Positions 18,394-27,341 of a DNA stretch of 64,000 nucleotides are shown here, one piece after another; position 1 is the stretch's first letter, and the number at the start of each line of letters is the position of its first letter. Under the pieces are notes generated by a model. The model was not told the origin of the DNA. It made no database searches and saw only the letters and a program-made list of their open reading frames with translations. A program made the position numbers and the translations under genes. The stretch covers positions 124,001 to 188,000 of the forward strand of contig CBDCMR010000002.1 of assembly GCA_965219035.1 (NCBI GenBank), written 5' to 3'. Origin of the DNA: CBDCKN01 sp965219035 (GTDB taxonomy: Bacteria > Gemmatimonadota > Gemmatimonadetes > Longimicrobiales > Gaopeijiaceae).

Positions 18394-18491
18394 TGCCCCA
18401 GGCAACCCACAGCAACGATCACTGCACTTACCGCTGCTACCGGCAAGGTCCTGACGGAGTTCGTGAGCTTTCGCCCTGCGGACCTGGGGCA
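18394..18491 (-). ncRNA. ffs: Small signal recognition particle RNA (4.5S-type)
   Basis: This 98-nt RNA has a perfect 9-bp terminal stem: TGCCCCAGG at the 5' end (18483-18491) and CCTGGGGCA at the 3' end (18394-18402). The domain IV core reads GAACTCCGTCAGGACC, a 5-nt apical loop TTGCC, then GGTAGCAGCGGTAAG. The two flanks match the conserved Ffh-binding symmetric and asymmetric loops, but the apical loop is not the common GGAA tetraloop. A well-spaced promoter lies upstream and a T-tract downstream. The order SRP RNA-dnaX-ybaB-recR matches Bacillus subtilis scr-dnaX-ebfC-recR. Confidence 0.87.
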
Positions 18492-18496
18492 CGGGA

Positions 18497-18525
18497 AAGT
18501 TAGAGTGCCCCAGATGGAGCGTCAA
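18497..18525 (-). promoter_or_regulatory. Sigma-70-type promoter of SRP RNA
   Basis: On the - strand the -35 box TTGACG (18520-18525) and -10 box TAACTT (18497-18502) are 17 bp apart. The -10 box ends 5 nt before the predicted first base of the SRP RNA, which is the right distance for transcription start. Confidence 0.65.
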
Positions 18526-18576
18526 CGGCTGACAGTGCGAAAAAGTAAGACTTATGCGGGCTTTCGCCCTATCGGC

Positions 18577-18936
18577 TCACTCCATCCAGGCTCCCTCGAT
18601 GTGCTCCACTTCGACGGTCCCGGCTCCGTCCGAGCACACTGAGACGGCATCGAATCGATAGGATCGTGCCTCCACCCGGCTCCGGGCAATCCAAAGGCGA
18701 GCCGCCATGGAGATGGCCTGGCGCTTGCGCCACGTGATGGCCTCCAGGGGATGGCCGAAGGCCGGGCCGCTACGTCCCTTTACCTCCACAAACGCTACGA
18801 GCCCGTCCTTCTCTACGACGAGATCGATCTCCTTCCGCAGGAACCGGACGTTCCGATCCACTACCCTCCACCCTCGATTCCGAAGAAGGGCCTCGGCGAG
18901 ATCTTCGAAATGTCGTCCGCGATCCACGGTACTCAC
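18577..18936 (-). CDS. YraN family (UPF0102) nuclease-like protein
   Basis: A 119-residue protein of the YraN/UPF0102 family, which has an endonuclease-like fold; its role is unclear. From GTG 18936 it begins VSTVDRGRHFEDLAEALLRN. The restriction-endonuclease-like core appears as EIDLVVEKDGLVAFVEVKGR: an acidic residue, then ExK. FGHPLEAITWRKRQ follows. The longer frame back to 19266 runs through inverted-repeat element 2 and is probably not translated, although a strong Shine-Dalgarno-like sequence lies at 19188. Confidence 0.88.
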   Translation of the reverse strand: MSTVDRGRHFEDLAEALLRNRGWRVVDRNVRFLRKEIDLVVEKDGLVAFVEVKGRSGPAFGHPLEAITWRKRQAISMAARLWIARSRVEARSYRFDAVSVCSDGAGTVEVEHIEGAWME

Positions 18937-18968
18937 GGCGCTGAGACCCCAGGTCGAAGGATGAATGT

Positions 18969-19136
18969 CTAGTGTTCCGTTGCCGAAGTTCGCGAGCCAC
19001 CAAGAGGGTCGGGGCACCGTGGGATCAAGGCGGGACGATGCGGCGTAGCGCAAGCTACGGTAAGGAGTCCCAACGCCGAGCCCACGGATGCACCGTGCCC
19101 TCGACTGGCCGAGACACTTTGGCAACGGGACATTAG
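18969..19136. mobile_element. MITE-like element 2 with imperfect 20-bp terminal inverted repeats
   Basis: The left end CTAGTGTTCCGTTGCCGAAG (18969-18988) and the reverse complement of the right end (19117-19136, CTAATGTCCCGTTGCCAAAG) match at 17 of 20 positions. The 168-bp interior folds further: GGGGCACCGTGGG (19011-19023) is complementary to CCCACGG and CACCGTGCCC at 19081-19100. The segment GTAGCGCAAGCTAC is a small hairpin. It shares blocks next to both ends with element 1. It lies between yraN and aroF. Confidence 0.65.
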
Positions 19137-19187
19137 AGGGCCTACGATCGCGGCAGGAACCGGGCCTGGACATGGCCACAGGAGTCG

Positions 19188-19202
19188 GGATCACCTCCTT
19201 TT
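19188..19202 (-). other. Extended Shine-Dalgarno-like 15-mer
   Basis: On the - strand the sequence reads AAAAGGAGGTGATCC, a full complement of the usual 3' end of bacterial 16S rRNA. It lies about 40 bp beyond the aroF stop and about 250 bp upstream of yraN, with element 2 in between. The nearest in-frame GTG is 14 nt and the ATG 20 nt after GGAGG, which is longer than normal spacing. It may be the orphaned ribosome binding site of a gene displaced by the element, or chance. Confidence 0.35.
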
Positions 19203-19244
19203 GTCGCCAGCCTGTGGCTCTGGATCCAGCTCCGGACCAGCCGT

Positions 19245-20273
19245 CTAGGAGGGTTCTCGCACCCACCGGCCGATGGCCTTCGCGATGACGCGGATCTGGT
19301 CCATGAGCTCACCGAACTGATTCGGGTACAGCGACTGGGCTCCGTCGGACAGCGCCTGGGGCGGGTTCGGATGAACCTCCACCATCAGGCCGTCGGCCCC
19401 CGCCGCCACGGCAGCCCGGGCCATGGGGATCACCTTGTCCCGGATCCCCGTTCCGTGGCTCGGATCAGCGATGATGGGCAGATGGGAGAGGGACTTCACC
19501 ACCGGGATAGCGGTGAGATCAAGGAGATTCCGAGTGTGACTGTCGAAGCTCCTCACACCTCGCTCGCAGAGGATGACATCGTCGTTCCCCTCCGCCAGAA
19601 GGTACTCGGCGGCCAGGAGCAACTCCGTGAGGGTTGCCGACATGCCCCGCTTCAGGAGGACCGGCTTGCCGCACTGCCCCGCCCGCCTCAGCAGCGGATA
19701 GTTCTGCATGTTCCGGGCTCCGATCTGAATGACGTCGGCATACTCCGCCACGAGATCTACGCTGTCCGGTTCCAGGGCTTCGGTGACGATCGCCAGTCCC
19801 GTGGCCTCCTTGGCCCGGGCCAGCATCTTGAGACCCTCTTCGCCCAGTCCCTGCCAAGAGTAGGGCGAGGTTCTCGGCTTGAACGCCCCCCCACGCAGGA
19901 GGCTGGCACCCATGTCCTTCAGCTGATGAGCGGTATCGAGGATCTGATCCTCACCCTCGACGGCACACGGTCCGGCGATGATGGGGACTTCCCCTGCACC
20001 GAACCGGATCCCGCCTCCCAACTCGACAATCGTGTCCACGTCGCGCCATTCCCTTGAGACCTGCTTGTACGGCTTGGTTACGGAAATGATCTCGAGGACG
20101 CCGTGGAGCCCCTGAATCCGAGCCGAATCCACCCGGCCGTCGTTGCCCATGAGGCCGACGGTCGTCCGCTGCTTTCCGGGCATGGACCGTGCCAGGTACC
20201 CCATGTCCTCTATTGCCTCGACCACGCCTCGAACCTCGGCTTCGGAGGCGTTGTGCTTCATGACTACCAGCAT
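19245..20273 (-). CDS. aroF: 3-deoxy-7-phosphoheptulonate synthase (DAHP synthase, type I beta)
   Basis: This enzyme condenses phosphoenolpyruvate and erythrose 4-phosphate in the first step of the shikimate pathway. The 342-residue protein has an N-terminal ferredoxin-like regulatory domain (about 1-70, MLVVMKHNASEAEV). The TIM-barrel domain follows, with IIAGPCAVEGEDQI, GGAFKPRTSPYSWQGLG, LKRGMSATLTELLLAAEY and DPSHGTGIRDKVIPMA. The regulatory domain suggests feedback control by aromatic amino acids or prephenate. It lies about 80 bp downstream of the hydrolase gene. Confidence 0.93.
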   Translation of the reverse strand: MLVVMKHNASEAEVRGVVEAIEDMGYLARSMPGKQRTTVGLMGNDGRVDSARIQGLHGVLEIISVTKPYKQVSREWRDVDTIVELGGGIRFGAGEVPIIAGPCAVEGEDQILDTAHQLKDMGASLLRGGAFKPRTSPYSWQGLGEEGLKMLARAKEATGLAIVTEALEPDSVDLVAEYADVIQIGARNMQNYPLLRRAGQCGKPVLLKRGMSATLTELLLAAEYLLAEGNDDVILCERGVRSFDSHTRNLLDLTAIPVVKSLSHLPIIADPSHGTGIRDKVIPMARAAVAAGADGLMVEVHPNPPQALSDGAQSLYPNQFGELMDQIRVIAKAIGRWVREPS

Positions 20274-20354
20274 GTGATTCTCGAATTCCGGGTCTTCACA
20301 ACGTATCCGGTGTGTAGCACCGCACAGAAGTGTACCCGCGGGAACAGATGTAGT

Positions 20355-21146
20355 CTACCTGATGGACGGGGGCGCCCCTTGTTCGAGGACGACGCACATT
20401 CCGTCGTACCCCGCCAGCACGCGCCCGGTGTACCCGGCTTGGCGGACCAGCTCCGGAACCTCATCGGGCGAGAGTGTGGGATAGGCATGCGTCGTCACTA
20501 CCAATTCCGGGGCGACCTCCCGGGCGAGTGCCGCCACCCCGCCGGGCGTCAAATGAGTATCCACGAATGGAGGATCCGGGTGCGCACACTCGGCGATCAG
20601 AAGGTCCGACCCCGCTAGAAAACTCCCGAGGAGCGTGCTGTCCCCCGTGTCGCCCGTATACCCGACAATCCCAGCCTCTCCGGCCCAACGATACGCGACC
20701 GAGTGCTTCGTGTGGACAGTCTCGCACGTCTTCAAGTCCACCGTGCCGTCGCTCCATCGGTCGTTCCGGGCCAGCTCCACCACGGAGAACTCGAAGCCGG
20801 GCTCGAGAAGATAGCCACCATAGGCCTCGGCGAGGACGCTCAGAAGGCTGCGGAGGCCGGGTGGGCCGACAAGAGTGAGTCGGGTCGTGCGGGGCGGCGA
20901 CACCCCGTGCGACAGAGCGAACATCAGAGGAGCCAGCCCACCGATGTGGTCAGTGTGAAAATGGCTGAGGGCGATGTGGGTCAGGTCGGTCCATGGAACC
21001 CGGAACCGGCTCATGCCGTCCAAGACATCGGAGCCGCAGTCGAGGAGGAGGAGCGCGTCACCTTCCGCGACGAGGAACGCAGCCGGGTGGCGAAGATGGT
21101 CCGGCAACAGGGTGCCGGAGCCGAGGACCGTCACGCTGGCGGTCAT
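20355..21146 (-). CDS. Metallo-beta-lactamase-fold hydrolase, RNase Z-like
   Basis: A 263-residue metallo-hydrolase with the zinc motif SHFHTDHIGG, then YTGDTGDS and AECAHPDPP. It has the ordered His/Asp ligands of the RNase Z/arylsulfatase-like subgroup. The N-terminus (VTVLGSGTLLPDHLRHPAAF) also fits RNase Z-like enzymes. A long exosite arm is not obvious, so true tRNA 3'-processing activity is not certain. It is 64 bp downstream of smc and may be in the same transcript. Confidence 0.8.
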   Translation of the reverse strand: MTASVTVLGSGTLLPDHLRHPAAFLVAEGDALLLLDCGSDVLDGMSRFRVPWTDLTHIALSHFHTDHIGGLAPLMFALSHGVSPPRTTRLTLVGPPGLRSLLSVLAEAYGGYLLEPGFEFSVVELARNDRWSDGTVDLKTCETVHTKHSVAYRWAGEAGIVGYTGDTGDSTLLGSFLAGSDLLIAECAHPDPPFVDTHLTPGGVAALAREVAPELVVTTHAYPTLSPDEVPELVRQAGYTGRVLAGYDGMCVVLEQGAPPSIR

Positions 21147-21210
21147 AGTTATCTAGCCGACCCTGCGCCCCCCTCGGGAACCGCACTACCGTGTCGGCTC
21201 CGAGGCCCGA

Positions 21211-24200
21211 CTAGGCCGCCGAGCCGCCCACGTGCAGAGCCTCTTCGAGCTGCACCCCGACGACCGTGCTCACTCCCGGCTCCTCCATGGTGACGCCGTA
21301 GATCCAATCGGCAGCCTCGATGGACCGCGGATTGTGGGTGATGATCACGAACTGCGTCTGCTCCTTGAACTCCTGGAGCAGGCGAATGAAGCGACCGATG
21401 TTGTTCTCGTCGAGCGGGGCATCGACTTCGTCGAGAATGCAAAACGGACTGGGCTTGACCAGGTAGATGCCGAAGAGCAGCGAGAGGGCTGTCAGCGCCC
21501 GCTCTCCACCCGACAGCAGGTCGATTCTCTGGGTCTTCTTCCCCCTCGGCGAGGCGTGGACTTCGATGGGCGATTCCAACGGGTCTTCGGGATCGGCCAA
21601 CCAGATGTCAGCCTCGCCTCCCTCGAACAGCCGATGGAAGGTGGACTGGAAGTTCCCCCGGATCTTCTCGAACGTGCTCTCGAAGATGTCGATGGCGGTC
21701 TCATTGATCTGCTGGATGGCCGATTTCAAGTCGTTGTGCGCGGCTACCAGATCCTCGCGCTGCCCGTTGAGAAAGGCCAGCCTGGCACTCTCCTCGGCAT
21801 GCTCCTCGACCGCGAGCATGTTGACCAGCCCGATGCGATCGAGCTTGACCACGATCTTCTCAAGCTCCTCCCTCAGGGCCTCGGGCTCGCCCTCCACCGG
21901 CTCGGCCTCGTCGAGGAGACGCTCCAACGGACGACCCCACTCTCCCTCTAAGCGCTCCTGGATGAGCCCGATGCGGCCCGAGACCTCCTGTCGCTCCAGC
22001 TCGAGCTGATGACGCCGGTCCACCGCCTCGCGCTCAGCGCTGCGCGCCAGCCGAGCCGCCTTGTTCGCATCGGCCAACGCCTTGGCCACGTCGGATAAAA
22101 GCTTGGTTCTCTCCTCGAGCACGCTCTCGGCTTCGTCACGCTCGCCGAAGAGTCGCTCCGTCGCGACCCGGCCTTCCTCCTGGAGTCGCTGGACCGTGTT
22201 CAGCTCGTCGGTGAGGACCTGCTCCTCGGCATCCAGCTCGCCCAGCCGATCCTCCCCGACGGAAGCCTCACGAGCCAGATCCTGGAGTCGCTCCGCCATT
22301 CTCTCCGCCTCGGCCTCCATACGGGCCAGCGTCACTGACAGCCGCGACTCTTCTCCATGGGCCTCTTCCCATTCGTCCTGAACGCCGGCGAGGACCTCCC
22401 GCGCTTTCTCGCGCTCGGCCCGGATATCACCCTCCTGAGCCAGAAGATTCTCACGATCCTCCCGAGCGGTCTGGGCTCGCTCCAGAGCTCTGGCCCTGGC
22501 CGCCTTGCCTCCCTCCAGCTGTCTGGCAAGCTCGTCCCGATGGGCGTCGACCCTGGCGCGGCGGTCCACCTGGGCCGCCATCTCGGCGCTGGTTTGCCTC
22601 AGCTCATCCTCGGCCTCGAGGAACGAGATCCGGGCGACTGCGAGGGCTTCTTCGGCCTTTTTCTCGGCAGCCTCTGCGTTCTCGACGCCCTGCCTCGCAC
22701 CGGCCGCTTCGCCTACCGCCTCGTCCAGTGCCTGGCGGATTGACTCGACGCGAGCCCTTCGCTCGAGCACACCGGACGTGCCCGAGGGTCTACCGATCTT
22801 GATGAAGCCGCGTGGATCGATGACCATCCCTGCGATCGAGAGCTGTGCGCGCTCGGGAGCGGGGCCGACGGACTCCTGGGTCTCGACCAGATCAGCCTCG
22901 CCTAGTAGCGCTTCGACCCAGGGGGCTCCTTCTCCCTTGGTCTTGACTGCTTTCAGCAGAGAGCCCGCCGCCGGATCGGGAACTCGATCGAGCGGAAGCA
23001 AGACCAGGCCGCCTCCCTCGGTCCAATTGTCGGCGAACCAACGAACGATCCGGTCGGCGGAGGCGCCATCGCGCACCACGAGAGCCTGTGCGAGGGGGCC
23101 CAGGTATGTCTCCACCACCGATGCCACCTCGCCCGGGGCTTCGATGAAGTCCGGGAGGGATCCCACGACGCCGGCGTCCTCGAGGGCGAGGGCCGCCTTG
23201 GTGGCGGGACCGATTCCCTCTTGTCTGAGGCTGAGGGCCTCCAGAGCCGCGACTTCCACCTCCATGCCCTGGACCGTCCGAACCGAATCGAGCTCCCTAC
23301 GCCTCGCTTCGTCGAAGACCTTGCGCTGGCCGCCGAGAGCCTCGTGAGCCGCATCGAGGCGCTTCCGGGCGTCCTGCACCGCCGCCTCCAGTCCGTCGAG
23401 GCGGGTCGTGAAAAGATCGCCCTGCGACTCCAGGTCGGTCAGAACGTTGGAGGCGTTACTCAGTTCCGCGGCTATGCGCTCGATGCGGCGCTCGAGCTCG
23501 GCGGCCTGGCCCTGGGCAGCCCCGGCATCGCCCTCGAGCTGCGCGCCCTTCCGGACCACATCCCGCTCTCGATGCTCCTTCTCCTCTACACCGTCGCGGG
23601 CTTCCTGGAGACGCGCCTTCACGACCGCGGACGCGTCCGCTTGACGACTCACCTCCGCCCTGAGCCGCTCCAGCTCCCGTTCCTGCCCCTCGCGACTTCC
23701 CTGAAGCTCGGCCGATTCACCCCTGACATCATCCAGACGCTTGGACCAGGCCTCGCGGTCACCTCCGATCTGACTCAACCGTCGCTCGGCATAGCCTCCG
23801 CGCTCCTCCGCCACCGCGAGATCCCGCTCCCACTCGACGAGCTGAGCCTTCACCCGGTCGAGGGCCGCGGCAGCCTTTGCCCTGGAGCGCTCCGCCGTCA
23901 CCTCCTCGAGCCGCAGCCTCTCGTAGGTCGCCTCCGCAGCACCGAGCTCGGCCACCATCCCCTGACCCGTCTTTCGATCGGCCTCCAGGGCCGTATCGAG
24001 CTCCTTCAGGCGCGCCTCGAGATCGGCCAGGTTGTTGCGCACGACGGCGACCTCTACTGACAGCCGCCGCTCCCGGAGAGCCCCGTACCGTTCTGCCTTC
24101 CCCTTCTGCCGAGCCAGCGAGCGCACTTTGGTCTCGACCTCGGCGATGACGTCTTCCAAACGGGTGAGATCGTTCTCGGCGTGCTCCAGGCGACGGAGGG

Positions 24201-24729
24201 CGGCCTTTCGCCTGTCCTTGTACTTACCGATGCCGGAAGCCTCCTCGAAGAGCTGCCGCCTCTCCTCCGCCCGATCGGAGAGAATAGCGTCAATCATCCG
24301 GTTCTCGATCACCGAATAGGCGTTGGCGCCAAGCCCGGTGTCGCGGAAGAGATCGACCACGTCGCGCAGACGACAGGTCGAGCGGTTGAGCGAGTAATCA
24401 CTCCCTCCGTCTCGGTACACGGTGCGGCCGATCTCGACCTCCTCGTACGCAACCGGGAGAACCCCGTCCTCGTTGCTCACCACCATGGTAACCGCGCCCC
24501 GGTTCACGGGGCGGCGATTCAGTGAGCCCTGGAAGATGGCCTCCTCCATCTTCCCTCCCCGGATGGCGGAGGGGCGTTGCTCTCCCAGTACCCATCGAAC
24601 GGCGTCGCTGATATTCGATTTTCCGCAGCCGTTGGGCCCGACGATGGCCGTGATGCCCTCGTGGAAGTCGATGACTGTGGCGTCAGCAAAGGACTTGAAC
24701 CCACGAACGCGAAGTGATCGGAGCTTCAT
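21211..24729 (-). CDS. smc: Chromosome segregation protein SMC
   Basis: This condensin ATPase has 1172 residues. The N-terminal head begins MKLRSLRVRGFKSFADATVI and contains Walker A GPNGCGKSN. A long coiled coil (about 170-500) is interrupted by a hinge (about 520-660, with GIGPATKAALALEDAG). A second coiled coil is followed by the C-terminal head with the signature LLSGGERALTALSLLFGIYL, Walker B FCILDEVDAPLDENN and the D-loop. The ATG overlaps the stop of the upstream SPOR-domain gene (ATGA), so the two are translationally coupled. No scpA or scpB is nearby. Confidence 0.95.
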   Translation of the reverse strand: MKLRSLRVRGFKSFADATVIDFHEGITAIVGPNGCGKSNISDAVRWVLGEQRPSAIRGGKMEEAIFQGSLNRRPVNRGAVTMVVSNEDGVLPVAYEEVEIGRTVYRDGGSDYSLNRSTCRLRDVVDLFRDTGLGANAYSVIENRMIDAILSDRAEERRQLFEEASGIGKYKDRRKAALRRLEHAENDLTRLEDVIAEVETKVRSLARQKGKAERYGALRERRLSVEVAVVRNNLADLEARLKELDTALEADRKTGQGMVAELGAAEATYERLRLEEVTAERSRAKAAAALDRVKAQLVEWERDLAVAEERGGYAERRLSQIGGDREAWSKRLDDVRGESAELQGSREGQERELERLRAEVSRQADASAVVKARLQEARDGVEEKEHRERDVVRKGAQLEGDAGAAQGQAAELERRIERIAAELSNASNVLTDLESQGDLFTTRLDGLEAAVQDARKRLDAAHEALGGQRKVFDEARRRELDSVRTVQGMEVEVAALEALSLRQEGIGPATKAALALEDAGVVGSLPDFIEAPGEVASVVETYLGPLAQALVVRDGASADRIVRWFADNWTEGGGLVLLPLDRVPDPAAGSLLKAVKTKGEGAPWVEALLGEADLVETQESVGPAPERAQLSIAGMVIDPRGFIKIGRPSGTSGVLERRARVESIRQALDEAVGEAAGARQGVENAEAAEKKAEEALAVARISFLEAEDELRQTSAEMAAQVDRRARVDAHRDELARQLEGGKAARARALERAQTAREDRENLLAQEGDIRAEREKAREVLAGVQDEWEEAHGEESRLSVTLARMEAEAERMAERLQDLAREASVGEDRLGELDAEEQVLTDELNTVQRLQEEGRVATERLFGERDEAESVLEERTKLLSDVAKALADANKAARLARSAEREAVDRRHQLELERQEVSGRIGLIQERLEGEWGRPLERLLDEAEPVEGEPEALREELEKIVVKLDRIGLVNMLAVEEHAEESARLAFLNGQREDLVAAHNDLKSAIQQINETAIDIFESTFEKIRGNFQSTFHRLFEGGEADIWLADPEDPLESPIEVHASPRGKKTQRIDLLSGGERALTALSLLFGIYLVKPSPFCILDEVDAPLDENNIGRFIRLLQEFKEQTQFVIITHNPRSIEAADWIYGVTMEEPGVSTVVGVQLEEALHVGGSAA

Positions 24730-27194
24730 TGGGGCAGTCGGCCCCTCCGTTCGGTCAGACGTACGTCGCCCAGGTCGTTCGCACGAAGGAGTCGCCCCAT
24801 CGCAACGGCCTGGAACTCGTCCACAAAAGCTCCGCCATAGACGCGCAGCCCCGTGGTTTCATCGGGATAGCTCACCTCCAGGACGTGAGCCGGTATGGAG
24901 AGAGCTGCCAGCGACTGGACCCTACCGGCCGCGTCCACCGCCTCGGCGTACTCGTCGAAGAAGAACGAGTATCTCGCCTCCTGTACCGTCCACATAGCCG
25001 GATTGAGGCGATCCAGGACCTGAGCCAAAGGCTGTTTCAGGGCGTCTGCCTCCACTGCGCTGAAGGCGGGGCCTGCGAGCAGCGCGTATTGGTCGGCCCC
25101 GGCCACCTCGATAACGGTCACGAAGAACAGAAGCTCGGGAAGCCGCCCCCGGAGCGCGTCCACGGTACTCGAGGCCGTTTCCATGCTGCGCCAGGCGTCG
25201 ACCATGAGCACATGGCTTATCACTGGCGTCTCGGGCGTCGGGCCGGGTAGCTGTACCGGGGGTAGCACGCCAGAGCGCACGCGCTCAGCCGGTGTGACCC
25301 CGGGGATATTGATGAAGCCGAAGTAGGCAGCCATGATACCTCCGCCCCCCACGATCAGCGCTGTGGCCATACCCACCAGCAGCTGCCGGACCCTGGCTCC
25401 CCGCCTTCGCCGCCGATCCAACTCCTCCAACCCCGACATCTTGCGAGGCGGGCCTTCCTCCAGGTCGACGGCAGTCTCGCCTGCCGTGTCTTCGGGGAAC
25501 GCATCAGTGCCGGCTGCCATTGCCTCTACGACCGCATCCACGGCGATGGACTCGCCGGCGCCCACCGAGGGATCCCCGGGAGGCGCGTCACTGGTGGCCA
25601 GGGGCGCCACAGGCTCGGGCGAACCCGCATCGGGAACGTCGAATGCCAAGTCTCCCGCGGCCCCGCTGAGAGCTTCCGCTGCCGCCAGCTCCTCGTCGTC
25701 GGGCAGGTCGTCCTCCGCGAGGAGGCTGGCTTCCACCTCGAGGTCGCCGTCTCCGAAGCCGAGGTCGTCTGAGCCCTCGGCCTCCCCTACCTGCTCCGCA
25801 CCCGGACCGGCCTCGAAGCCGGCCGCGGCATCCTCGTCGACAACGCCACTCTCCAAGCTGTCCGGAGCGTCCTCCAGCTCGAATCCGGCCCCCGTCTCGA
25901 AACCCTCCATGTCCAGATGGGCATCCTCGGCCGCCGCCGCCACCGCCGCCTCGTCCATCTCGATCGTGGATCCCATCACACCCTCCACGGCTGGCAGGCC
26001 CGGCTCTTCGACGGCCGCCTCATCGGCAGTTGCCGGCCCCTCCACCTCCGTGACCTCCCCCTCCGTGACCTCCCCCTCCGTGGCCTCCACCCCCGCGGCC
26101 TCCGCCTCCGCGGCCTCCGCTTCAGGGGGGGCCACCTCTACCGGCTCGACCTCCAAGGGCTCAATCTCTTCAGGGGCTCCGGCGAGAGGAGCTCGAGCCT
26201 CCGGTTCGGCTTCGTCAGACGCGTCGTACTGCGATCCCGCCACGCCTTCGAGACTGAACCCGTCCGAATCGTCAACTTCGTCCGCCGCATTGTCGGTTGA
26301 ATCGGGGAGTCCCTCCATGGAGAAGAGTCCCGCGTCACCAGCCGGCTCTTCCGTGACGCCGGCCGGAACGACTTCGGCTTCGAGGGGAGTCTCGACCTCC
26401 GGCTCCGGCTCGGACTCCATCGTCGGCTCCACCTTGAGCTCGGACTCGGGGTCGTCATCCATCTCAGAGATTATCTCCACCTCCGGCTCTGGTTCTGACT
26501 CTGCCTCGAGCGGCGCTCCGAACTCAGGCTCCGGCTCAGACGTCATGTCGACTTCCGGCTCCATGACCGGCGGGGCGATCTCGTCGGCGCCGACCTCCCC
26601 AGCGACCTCCGGACCGAGCACGGCAAGGATGCGATCCGACGCGGAGTCCAGGATCGACGACACGTCCTCCGCCGCCTCCGCGACAACGATGACTCCCGCC
26701 GCCTGGTCGAGGAGGGCCCGAGCTCCGGTCGTGGCCGCTGACAAATGCAGCAGGAGCACCGCCCCCGCCTCCTGGAAGCCGTTGATCACGGTATCCCACT
26801 TGGGATGCGCCAAAACTTCCGCGGCGTCGCCCACGGGGGTCCCGGCCGGGGCAAAGAGGATCCCGCCCCCGACGGATCGGGCCACACGCTTCACCGAGGC
26901 TCCGTAGAGCATGACGTCGGACACGCCCTCATCGTTCGTGCCGTCTACCGACTCGTGGAGAACCGGGTCCTCGAGGGACGCGTCCGCGAGCAGCACGCTC
27001 CGGCCCTTGGCGGCCCAGCCCCGGGCAACGAGCAGGCTCACGTCCGCCCCCCAGCGTCGATCGATCTCAGGTGCCACCAGGAGAACGACGCAGCCCGTGG
27101 TGGAATCGAAGGAATCCAGTGCGGCGTCGACGTGCTCGGGCAGACCCTCGTCGGCCGAATCTATGGGCTGCCAGGCTGGAATATCTGGGCTCAT
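24726..27194 (-). CDS. MinD/CpsD-like (Walker A-less) plus membrane-anchored SPOR-domain protein
   Basis: The 822-residue protein has four parts. The N-terminal domain (about 30-200) resembles the MinD/BY-kinase fold: VLLVAPEIDRRWGADVSLLV, RSVLLADASLEDPVLHESV, GVSDVMLYG and LFAPAGTPVGD. It lacks GK[ST], so it probably does not hydrolyse ATP. A very acidic Glu/Ala/Pro region (about 205-595) contains repeats such as EGEVTEGEVTE. One membrane helix (about 607-630) follows. The C-terminal periplasmic part has SPOR-like sequence (FFFDEYAEAVDAAGRV and LRVYGGAFVDEFQAVAMG), which would bind denuded peptidoglycan at division sites. The start is ATG 27194, with AAGGG 7 bp upstream. Its stop overlaps the smc start. 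Confidence 0.75.
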   Translation of the reverse strand: MSPDIPAWQPIDSADEGLPEHVDAALDSFDSTTGCVVLLVAPEIDRRWGADVSLLVARGWAAKGRSVLLADASLEDPVLHESVDGTNDEGVSDVMLYGASVKRVARSVGGGILFAPAGTPVGDAAEVLAHPKWDTVINGFQEAGAVLLLHLSAATTGARALLDQAAGVIVVAEAAEDVSSILDSASDRILAVLGPEVAGEVGADEIAPPVMEPEVDMTSEPEPEFGAPLEAESEPEPEVEIISEMDDDPESELKVEPTMESEPEPEVETPLEAEVVPAGVTEEPAGDAGLFSMEGLPDSTDNAADEVDDSDGFSLEGVAGSQYDASDEAEPEARAPLAGAPEEIEPLEVEPVEVAPPEAEAAEAEAAGVEATEGEVTEGEVTEVEGPATADEAAVEEPGLPAVEGVMGSTIEMDEAAVAAAAEDAHLDMEGFETGAGFELEDAPDSLESGVVDEDAAAGFEAGPGAEQVGEAEGSDDLGFGDGDLEVEASLLAEDDLPDDEELAAAEALSGAAGDLAFDVPDAGSPEPVAPLATSDAPPGDPSVGAGESIAVDAVVEAMAAGTDAFPEDTAGETAVDLEEGPPRKMSGLEELDRRRRRGARVRQLLVGMATALIVGGGGIMAAYFGFINIPGVTPAERVRSGVLPPVQLPGPTPETPVISHVLMVDAWRSMETASSTVDALRGRLPELLFFVTVIEVAGADQYALLAGPAFSAVEADALKQPLAQVLDRLNPAMWTVQEARYSFFFDEYAEAVDAAGRVQSLAALSIPAHVLEVSYPDETTGLRVYGGAFVDEFQAVAMGRLLRANDLGDVRLTERRGRLPQ
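26046..26120. repeat. 15-bp minisatellite inside the SPOR-domain gene
   Basis: Five 15-bp units (CTCCGTGACCTCCCC and close variants) run head to tail and encode EVTEG/EVEAA-type repeats on the - strand. They keep the frame and lie in the acidic linker, so the length could vary between strains by slippage. Confidence 0.8.
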
Positions 27195-27341
27195 CCGTGC
27201 ACCCTTCGCATGGTGAAGATTCCGCGCCGCGACGGGCACGATGCACCAGAGGAACAGAGACCTCGCGATCCCCGCCTTGATGGCGGCAAAGGTAACCCAC
27301 CCTCCAGGGGAGGTCCACAGGAATCGTAGGAGTATCGGCCC

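Noticed and set aside
25333..26907. A 524-codon + strand Ser/Pro/Ala-rich open frame
   Set aside because: It is the mirror of the acidic repeat region of the SPOR-domain gene and has no family features.
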